Of a stretch of DNA of 20,271 nt, positions 15,041 through 20,271 are shown piece after piece. The number at the start of each line of letters is the position of its first letter. Within the stretch, counting starts at the first letter, position 1. A program made the translations under genes and the position numbers. Below the pieces are notes generated by a model. It was not told where the DNA came from, made no database searches, and saw only the letters and a list, made by a program, of their open reading frames with translations. Source of the stretch: an uncultured Hyphomicrobiales bacterium (lineage in GTDB: Bacteria > Pseudomonadota > Alphaproteobacteria > Rhizobiales > Xanthobacteraceae); the NCBI GenBank assembly GCA_903891395.1, contig CAITEM010000306.1, forward strand, positions 1-20,271, written 5' to 3'.

Positions 15041-15070
15041 TTGACTTGGCCGCGGTACGCTGCCGATACT
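15041..15070 (+). promoter_or_regulatory. Candidate promoter giving a leaderless hyuA message
   Basis: TTGACT (15041-15046, five of six consensus bases) and GATACT (15065-15070, four of six) are separated by 18 bases. Transcription would begin about 7 bases after the -10 element, which is the ATG at 15077. No Shine-Dalgarno sequence is seen before that ATG. Together these point to a leaderless transcript. Confidence 0.5.
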
Positions 15071-15076
15071 CCCCGC

Positions 15077-16021
15077 ATGGCGTCTCCTGGGAAGACTTCG
15101 CTTCGCATTGGCATCGATACCGGCGGCACCTTCACCGACATCGTTTCCGTCGACGCCGCGACCGGCGCAATGCGCGTCACCAAGGTTGCTTCGACGCCGT
15201 CCAATCCCGCCATCGGCCTGGTGCGTGGCGTCAACGCTGTGCTGGCCGCGGGCGGCGCGGAAGCCGGCGACGTCGTCGGACTGGCGCACGGCACCACGGT
15301 CGCGACCAACGCATTGCTGCAAGGTGAAATCCGGTCGCTCGGTCTGATCGTCACCGAAGGCTTCCGCCACATCCTTGAAATCGCGCGCCAGTCGGTCCCG
15401 GAAGGCTATGGCAATTCGTATTTCTGGGTAAAGCCGGACCGCTTGGTACCGCTGCAATATGTGCGGGAAGCCGGCGGCCGCGTGACGTTCCGTGGCGAGG
15501 AACTGCGGCCGCTCGACGAGGCCAGCGTGCGCGAAGCGGCGCGGTTCTTCCGCCGTCAGAACGTGCAGGCCATCGGCATTTGCCTGATGCACTCTTATGC
15601 GAATGACGCGCATGAGCGCCGCGTCGCCGAAATCGTGTTGGAGGAATATCCGGGAGCGACACTGTCGCTGTCGTGCGTCGTATTGCCCGAATACCGCGAA
15701 TACGAACGCGCCGTGACGACGCTGGTCGATGCATTCGTCAAGCCGCACATGGACCGCTATCTCAAGCGCATCAACGACGAACTGGGTCCGGCCCTGCGCG
15801 ACAAGCCATTTCTGATCATGCAGTCGAGCGGTGGCGTCGCCAGCGCGTCGCAGGTCGTCAAAAAGCCGATTATGACGGCCTTGTCCGGGCCGGCGCCGGC
15901 CGCGCCGAACAGCAGCGCCGCGATGATGCAACGGATCGGCGACCAGCGTGCGAAGATCACCAGCGCGACGGCCATCAAGCCCTGGCCGGACGACAGGCCC
16001 TGGTTCCACGAACCGGGATAG
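15077..16021 (+). pseudogene. Truncated hydantoinase/oxoprolinase subunit A (hyuA-like), broken at about 15895
   Basis: HyuA/5-oxoprolinase A proteins are ATP-dependent ring-opening enzymes of about 690 residues. Here the N-terminal part is clear: RIGIDTGGTFTD (10-21), AHGTTVATNALL (70-81), LPEYREYERAVTTLVDAFVKP and MQSSGGVAS. It runs to TALSGPA at residue 273, inside the Hydant_A domain. The next residues should continue as a glycine-rich AG segment. Instead the frame enters antisense permease sequence (41 unrelated residues) and stops at 16021. More than half of the enzyme, including the remaining nucleotide-binding domain, is missing, and no hyuB follows. The ATG at 15077 is preferred over an upstream TTG at 15041, because that TTG is part of a promoter motif and the homology begins after 15077. 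It is non-functional as read. Confidence 0.85.
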
Positions 16022-16659
16022 AACAACGACAGAAATGCGCCGCCGACGCCGGCGAGAAATCCGCCGAACGTGGTCGATAGGAAACGGACCAGATCGACGG
16101 ATACGCCCATCGCTGTCGCCGATGGCGCGCTGTCTCCAGCCATGCGCACGATAAGTCCCCATTTGGTGTTGGCAAAAGCCCAGGCCATCACGATCGCGAC
16201 TGCGATGCCGACCAGCAGCAAGGGATTGATCTGCAGCGCGGTGGCGATTTGCTGGTTGCCGGTCCAGGCGCCGAGCGAAAACGATTCCAGGCGCGGCGCC
16301 GACGGCTGGATGTAGGCCTTGCCGAAAAAGAAAGCGATGCCAGTACCGAACAACATCATGGCGATGCCAACGGCGATATCGTTCACCTTCGGCAATTTGC
16401 AGATGTAGCCGTGCATGGCCCCCAAAACCGCGCCGGAAAGTCCCGCCGCGAAAACACCCAGCCACGGATAGCCGGAATGATACGAGACGGCGTAAGCCGT
16501 CATCGCGCCGAGCACCAAAGTGCCTTCGAGCCCCAGATTGACGCGGCCGGACTTCTCGGTGAGGCACTCGCCGAGTGCCACAAACATGAAAGGCGTCGAG
16601 ACACGCAGGGCGCCGCCAATGATCGCGAAAAACACGATCACAAAAGCATTGTCGCTCAT
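15757..16659 (-). pseudogene. Truncated ABC permease (BMP/nucleoside-type, distal subunit), broken at about 15892
   Basis: This is the second membrane subunit of a branched-chain/ribose-type (BPD_transp_2) permease pair serving the BMP binding protein. The ATG at 16659 overlaps the stop of the first permease (ATGA), showing translational coupling. Genuine sequence runs from MSDNAFVIVFFAIIGG through several membrane helices, with EKSGRVNLGLEG, KLPKVNDIAVGI and TKWGLIVRMAGDSA, to LFGAAGA at residue 256. The normal continuation (about 50 residues with the last helices) is absent. Instead 44 residues of antisense hyuA follow to a stop at 15757. The frame is open upstream to 16992, but that part lies inside the first permease and is not coding. 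The total length of 300 looks normal by chance, so automatic annotation could miss the break. Confidence 0.82.
15888..15901. repeat. 14-bp perfect palindrome at the hyuA/permease junction
   Basis: GGCCGGCGCCGGCC is self-complementary over all 14 bases. HyuA homology ends at about 15895 coming from the left, and permease homology ends at about 15892-15895 coming from the right. The two broken genes therefore meet inside this palindrome. Both original codon strings (Gly-Pro-Ala-Ala-Gly in hyuA, Gly-Ala-Ala-Gly-Ala in the permease) would supply GCCGGC-rich microhomology. Confidence 0.85.
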
Positions 16660-17780
16660 GTGCGGTCGCCCGTGGTTGGCGGCTGGAATATCTTGAAGCG
16701 GCCGTACAGCGTCTCGGATGTCAGAAGCACGACGAAAGTCAGCCCCTGCAGGACGAGCACTGTGGCATCCGGAAGGTCCATGCGCCGTTGTATCAAGCCA
16801 CCTGATGCGACGATGCCGCCGAACATGATCGCGACCGGGATGATCGCAATCGGATTGTGCCGCGCCAGGAACGCCACAAGGATGCCAGTGAAGCCGTACC
16901 CCGCGACGAGCGAAGCATTGGCGCGGCCCTGGATAGCCGCGACCTCGAAGAAACCGGCCAAGCCGGCACAGGCGCCGGCAATCATGCAACAAATGACGAT
17001 AAGCTTGCCGACCGGCAGGCCCTGCGCCAGCGCGGCGCGGGCATTGCCGCCGGCGACGCGGACGGCAAAGCCAAACGTCGTGCGCGCCAGCAGGATTTGC
17101 AACAGGATGGCGAGGATAATGCCGACCGCCAGCCCCCAGTGCACATCGGTCCCAGGCATCTTGCCGAGCATGTAGTCGTCACCGAGCGGCATGGTGGACG
17201 GCTTGTTGGGGTTGGTCAGGTCGCGTAGCGCGCCTTCGACGAAAAAATTCATGATGGCGATGCCGATATAGGTCATCAGCAGCGATGAGATCGTTTCATT
17301 GACGCCGCGCGCGTGGCGCAGATAGCCGACGATGCCGATCCAGATGCCACCGACCAGCGCGGCCGCAATGGCCATGATGAGCCACGTCAGCAGCGGAGGC
17401 CAATGACCGACGACCATTGGGATTGCGAGCGCCGCGGCGGCAAAGCCGCCCATGACCAGCGCGCCTTCACCGCCGATGATGACGAGACCGATGCGCGCCG
17501 GCACAGCAACGGCCAGCGCCGTCAGGATCAACGGCGCCGAACGTTGCAACGTGTTTTGCAGTGAAAACGCGGTGCCAAATCCGCCACGTATCACGAGTTG
17601 GAAAAAGTCCGCCGGCGATTTACCAAGCGCAAGCAAAAAGAATGAGAACAATACGGCCGATACCGCCAAAGCGAACAGCGGAATGGCAATATATTCGGCA
17701 CTGCGCCGGACGCGTATGGACAAATCGTTCATACGCGTCCCGGCGAGTGGCGTGCCCAATTGATTGGCAATTTCGGCCAT
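16656..17780 (-). CDS. ABC transporter permease, BMP/nucleoside type (first permease)
   Basis: This 374-residue inner-membrane protein of the BPD_transp_2 family forms part of an import channel for nucleosides or similar small molecules. About eight to ten hydrophobic segments are visible, beginning at YIAIPLFALAVSAVLFSFFL (about 29-48). The characteristic GLVIIGGEGALVMGGFAA is at about residue 97, and HARGVNETISSLLMTYI at about 157. A cytoplasmic loop with the LGDDYMLGKMPGTDVHWG stretch follows. The ATG at 17780 has AGGG 6 bases upstream; Met17 is an alternative start nearer the family's usual beginning. It is 15 bp after the BMP gene and overlaps the second permease by 4 bp. The operon's ATPase is not in the window. 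Confidence 0.9.
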   Translation of the reverse strand: MAEIANQLGTPLAGTRMNDLSIRVRRSAEYIAIPLFALAVSAVLFSFFLLALGKSPADFFQLVIRGGFGTAFSLQNTLQRSAPLILTALAVAVPARIGLVIIGGEGALVMGGFAAAALAIPMVVGHWPPLLTWLIMAIAAALVGGIWIGIVGYLRHARGVNETISSLLMTYIGIAIMNFFVEGALRDLTNPNKPSTMPLGDDYMLGKMPGTDVHWGLAVGIILAILLQILLARTTFGFAVRVAGGNARAALAQGLPVGKLIVICCMIAGACAGLAGFFEVAAIQGRANASLVAGYGFTGILVAFLARHNPIAIIPVAIMFGGIVASGGLIQRRMDLPDATVLVLQGLTFVVLLTSETLYGRFKIFQPPTTGDRT

Positions 17781-17795
17781 CGATGACCCTAACGC

Positions 17796-18899
17796 TTAGG
17801 TAATCGAACCGACGACGCCTTCAAGCAGGTAGTCCATCTTGTCGAGGTAGGGATCGAGGTTGTCATAGGTCTTGTCCATGACGACCTTGCCCTTGTTGTC
17901 TTTCAGACCAGCGGTGTAGATCGGCTTCTTGGCCTTGAGGCCGGCGATCGCGGCTTCGGCGGCTTTCTTGCCTTCCGGGGTGCAACCCGCGCCGAACGGA
18001 CTGTTCGCCACCATGTCGGCTTCGTAGCCGCCACTGACCATGTTCGGCAGTGCTTTGCCGCCGGCGAGATCTTCAGCGTAGCTCTTGTAGATCGTGATCC
18101 ACTTGTATTCCGCGCCGGTGATGAAGCCCTTCGGCGCCAGCGGGGCCTGCGATGCATTGTGGCCGCAGGTCTTGGCGCCGCGCTTCTCGGCGGTCTCGAT
18201 GACGACCTTCGGGCCGTCGACATGGCAGGTGACGACGTCGCAGCCGGCATCGACGAGGGCGTTGGTGGCTTCGGCTTCGCGGACCGGCAGCGACCAGTCG
18301 CCAGTGAAGATCACCTGCACGGTGGCGTTGGGATTGGTCGATTTAGCGCCGAGCAGGAACGAGTTGATGTTGCTCAGCACCGACGCAATCGGCTTGGCGG
18401 CGACAAAGCCGAGCTTGTTCGACTTGGTGGACAGGCCCGCCGCAACGCCGTCGACGAAGTGCGCCTGGTTGAGGTAGCCGAAATAGCTGCCGAGGTTCTT
18501 CGGGTCCTTCGGGGTCCAGAGCGGCGCAGCGTGACGCAGTTGCACGGCTGGATACTTCTTGGCCATGTCGACCATGAAAGGGGCGTAGTAGCCAAACGAG
18601 GTGCCCAGCACGATTTTGGCGCCGTCGAGATTGATCATGGATTCCATGGTCTTGGCGCAAGCGTCGGTCTCCGGAACGTTCTCTTCCTCGACCACTTTGA
18701 CGCCGGAAACGCCTTGCAGCGCCTTGGCCGCGACCGCATGCGCTTGATTCCATCCATAGTCGTCACGTGGACCGACGTACACGATGCCAATCGTCACATC
18801 GGCCGCTTGTGCCAGCCGAATGCCGGTCGTTCCAGCAATCGCTGCCGCGGCAGTCCCTTGCAGGAAATGCCGACGGTTCAAATTCAGAAAGCCACCCAA
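17796..18899 (-). CDS. BMP-family ABC transporter substrate-binding protein
   Basis: This 367-residue protein belongs to the basic-membrane-protein (BMP/PnrA/Med) family, which binds purine nucleosides or related compounds. A Tat signal (NRRHFLQG, Arg9-Arg10, then AAAAIAGTTGI and a cut near AQA) precedes the mature protein. Its opening, VTIGIVYVGPRDDYGWNQAH, is typical, followed by GTSFGYYAPFM, YFGYLNQAHFVDGVAAGL and a conserved VDGP. The start is a TTG at 18899, fixed by AGGAGG 5 bases upstream; the ATG at 18904 is out of frame. The ribosome site touches a 16-bp palindrome, pointing to direct repression. Two permeases follow. Ligand prediction beyond 'nucleoside-like' is not possible. Confidence 0.92.
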   Translation of the reverse strand: MGGFLNLNRRHFLQGTAAAAIAGTTGIRLAQAADVTIGIVYVGPRDDYGWNQAHAVAAKALQGVSGVKVVEEENVPETDACAKTMESMINLDGAKIVLGTSFGYYAPFMVDMAKKYPAVQLRHAAPLWTPKDPKNLGSYFGYLNQAHFVDGVAAGLSTKSNKLGFVAAKPIASVLSNINSFLLGAKSTNPNATVQVIFTGDWSLPVREAEATNALVDAGCDVVTCHVDGPKVVIETAEKRGAKTCGHNASQAPLAPKGFITGAEYKWITIYKSYAEDLAGGKALPNMVSGGYEADMVANSPFGAGCTPEGKKAAEAAIAGLKAKKPIYTAGLKDNKGKVVMDKTYDNLDPYLDKMDYLLEGVVGSIT

Positions 18900-18908
18900 G
18901 CCATCCTC

Positions 18909-18924
18909 CTATTGTATACAATAG
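18909..18924. promoter_or_regulatory. 16-bp palindrome, GntR/FadR-type operator, over the BMP ribosome site
   Basis: CTATTGTATACAATAG is a perfect 16-bp palindrome. Its core TTGTATACAA fits the FadR-subfamily GntR consensus (t.GTa.tAC.a). It overlaps the last bases of the AGGAGG site of the BMP gene and contains -10-like TATACA/TACAAT. A repressor bound here would block the promoter or early elongation. No GntR gene is in the window. Confidence 0.7.
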
Positions 18925-19290
18925 CCCGGGCTGTCCTGAGCAAGTGCCGTGCCACTCGCGGCCGAGCGGCTGGAGTCAGCGCTTAATCAACAAAATAAGG
19001 CGTTTGGTACCGGATACCGAGGTTTTGCAATTCCGGATGAGATCGATTCCGGTGACCCGCGGCAAAAGAAACCTTTTACGAACGAGAGAGTTGCAAAAAA
19101 AATCAGCAGATCATGCCACGAAGGTTGGCTTCTTTTCGTCTCAAATCACAATGTCCGGGCATGGAGCGGGACCGAGCGAGGTTCGTGACATGCCGCTTCC
19201 ATCTTCGAATGCGTCGTGCCGGCCGTCGACCTCACGCGGAAACATCTGTCGCCGGTCGAGGTGCGCGAGGCTGACTGTCGGTCAAGGCAA
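18925..19290. other. Intergenic stretch without a recognisable gene
   Basis: Short frames exist on both strands, but none shows a ribosome site, family motif or codon pattern like its neighbours. The left end must hold the upstream part of the BMP promoter: a TTGCTC element lies about 20 bases before the palindrome on the minus strand. An A8 run occurs near 19096-19103. No tRNA-like or repeat structure was seen. Confidence 0.6.
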
Positions 19291-19311
19291 CCCGCCGCCT
19301 GAATAGGCGGG
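19291..19311 (-). terminator. GC hairpin after the fdhD operon (weak terminator candidate)
   Basis: CCGCCT/AGGCGG forms a 6-bp stem with a GAAT loop (19295-19310), and an alternative CCCGCC/GGCGGG pairing is also possible. It lies just after the stop of the small frame downstream of fdhD. No T-run follows on the minus strand, so intrinsic termination is unproven. Confidence 0.35.
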
Positions 19312-19314
19312 CAG

Positions 19315-19503
19315 CTACTGCGCTTGTTTCAACTCTGGATGAGCGGCTAACCGCGTCGCGTTGAGCCGATGGATCGCAAAGCAAATGGCCGCGCCGACGA
19401 CGAAGGGCAGGGCCGACCATGGCCAAAAAAGCCATTGATAATCGAACCGATGCTGCCGATCAGAAATAGAATCTGCCAGCCATATTGATCGCCGGAAACT
19501 CAC
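19315..19503 (-). CDS. Small predicted membrane protein downstream of fdhD, possibly frame-disrupted
   Basis: A 62-codon frame starts with GTG overlapping the fdhD stop (GTGA), an arrangement typical of coupled genes. Its second half has one strong membrane helix, WLFWPWSALPFVVGAAICF, followed by AIHRLNATRL. This resembles the second helix of short 2TM proteins (WFLWPLxxWGIGLAIH type). The first 24 residues are polar and use fewer G/C third positions. The overlapping next frame encodes another hydrophobic helix (GWQILFLIGSIGSIIN) that would join the second one if one base were inserted in the 6-base A/T run at 19425-19430. So the true product may be a two-helix hairpin with a frameshift, or a one-helix protein as read. 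Function is unknown. Confidence 0.45.
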   Translation of the reverse strand: MSFRRSIWLADSISDRQHRFDYQWLFWPWSALPFVVGAAICFAIHRLNATRLAAHPELKQAQ

Positions 19504-20271
19504 CGTTCTTGATCACCGCCTTTGCGTTTGTGACGCGCGGATTCTTCTTCGATAAAATCAATGTTCTGATCGTAAATAATGCGCTCCTGGCCTGACAGCG
19601 CGATAAATCGTTTGCCCCGCGCGCGTCCAACCAGCGTCAATCCCACCTGTCGTGCGAGATCGACGCCCCAGGCCGTAAAGCCGGAGCGAGAGACGAGGAT
19701 CGGAATTCCCATCCGCACCGTCTTGATGATCATCTCGGAAGTCAGCCGACCCGTGGTGTAGAGAATCTTGTCGGCGGGATCGACGCCATGGCGATAAATC
19801 CACCCGGCGATCTTATCGACGGCGTTGTGACGGCCGACATCTTCAGTGTAGCAAACCGGATTGCCTTCCTTGCACAACACGCACCCGTGGATCGCACCGG
19901 CCTCCAAGTAAAGCGAAGGCATCGTGTTGATTTTGTGGGTCATCTGGTAGAGCCACGACGTACGCATTTCCGCCTTGGGCAGCGCAACGTTTTCAACGGC
20001 CTCCAAGAGGTCGCCGAACGCCGTTCCCTGCGCACAGCCCGACGTCTGCGTGCGCTTCTTCAGCTTGGCCTCGAAATTGGTGTGGTGCTCCGTTCGCACG
20101 ACAACAACTTGTAAGTCGTCGTCGTATTCGACTTCGGTGACAACGTCGTCGTATTTCAACATGTTCTGGTTCAGGAGATAGCCGAGCGCCAGGTACTCCG
20201 GATAGTCGCCGATGGTCATCGCCGTGACGATCTCCTGGGCATTGAGGAAGATCGTCAACGCCCGCTCGACC
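19500..20271 (-). CDS. fdhD: FdhD-family sulfurtransferase, 5' end off the window
   Basis: FdhD passes sulfur from a cysteine desulfurase to the molybdenum cofactor of formate dehydrogenases. The 3' 257 codons are present and the frame is open at the right edge. The codon at 20258 is an internal TTG, since homology (VERALTIFLNAQE) continues upstream of it. Family marks are GDYPEYLALGYLL, the cysteine loop TSGCAQGTAFG, GAIHGCVLC, YTEDVGRHNAVDKIAGW, TTGRLTSEMIIK and SRSGFTAWGVDLA. The loop is CxxG rather than the CxxC of E. coli FdhD, so only one loop cysteine remains. A formate dehydrogenase operon probably lies upstream, beyond the window. It is unrelated in function to the neighbouring ABC operon. 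Confidence 0.93.
   Translation of the reverse strand, partial: VERALTIFLNAQEIVTAMTIGDYPEYLALGYLLNQNMLKYDDVVTEVEYDDDLQVVVVRTEHHTNFEAKLKKRTQTSGCAQGTAFGDLLEAVENVALPKAEMRTSWLYQMTHKINTMPSLYLEAGAIHGCVLCKEGNPVCYTEDVGRHNAVDKIAGWIYRHGVDPADKILYTTGRLTSEMIIKTVRMGIPILVSRSGFTAWGVDLARQVGLTLVGRARGKRFIALSGQERIIYDQNIDFIEEESARHKRKGGDQER

Noticed and set aside
14582..16567. A 661-codon open frame on the minus strand
   Set aside because: It is antisense to lysR and hyuA and out of frame with the permease. The composition is Arg/His/Asp-rich without any family motif, a typical high-GC shadow.
16660..16992. N-terminal extension of the second permease to 16992
   Set aside because: The extra residues are Arg/His-rich and lie inside the first permease gene in another frame. 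The ATG at 16659 in the ATGA overlap begins the true family sequence.

Overview
Organism and character. The window is GC-rich, tightly packed DNA. Its Bug/TTT-family binding proteins, BKACE, FdhD, SDRs and frequent TTG/GTG starts point to an alphaproteobacterium, most likely Hyphomicrobiales (Bradyrhizobiaceae/Xanthobacteraceae-like). This is inference from protein character; there is no rRNA or other marker here. No tRNA, rRNA, CRISPR array, transposase or phage gene was seen.

Layout. (1) 1-2711, minus strand: a three-gene operon with a two-domain carboxymuconolactone decarboxylase-like protein, an SMP-30/gluconolactonase-like lactonase and a Tat-type TTT (Bug) binding protein cut by the left edge. 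(2) 2712-2862: a divergent control region with two dyads. (3) 2863-10362, plus strand: IclR regulator, BKACE (beta-keto acid cleavage enzyme), TTT binding protein, GMC oxidoreductase, ACMSD-like amidohydrolase/decarboxylase, aldo/keto reductase and a third TTT binding protein. Most are separated by short gaps or small overlaps. (4) 10508-12247: an NMT1/TauA-like binding protein, then a PheC-like binding domain without signal peptide in the same frame, separated by one TGA and seven codons. (5) 12260-13870, minus strand: two SDRs, one lacking the usual catalytic residues. They are divergent from a LysR regulator (14090-14995). (6) 15002-16021: a LysR-type box, a promoter that looks leaderless, and a hydantoinase/oxoprolinase A gene that breaks off after about 273 residues. 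(7) 15757-18899, minus strand: a BMP-type ABC importer (binding protein and two permeases). The distal permease is broken at the same point as hyuA, a 14-bp perfect palindrome at 15888-15901. No ATPase is present. (8) 18909-20271: a 16-bp GntR-type palindrome on the BMP ribosome binding site, a gene-poor stretch, a small membrane-protein frame and fdhD running off the right edge.

How the genes may work together. Regions 1-3 look like an IclR-controlled catabolic locus for an organic acid, possibly aromatic-derived. CMD plus a lactonase could yield a beta-keto acid, and BKACE could cleave it with acetyl-CoA. The GMC oxidase, AKR and ACMSD-like decarboxylase would act earlier. The exact substrate cannot be read from sequence. 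Six binding-protein domains are present but no complete transporter.

Main points for follow-up: the hyuA/permease junction, the two binding domains separated by one TGA, the LysR box with a promoter at the hyuA ATG, and the GntR-type operator over the BMP ribosome binding site.
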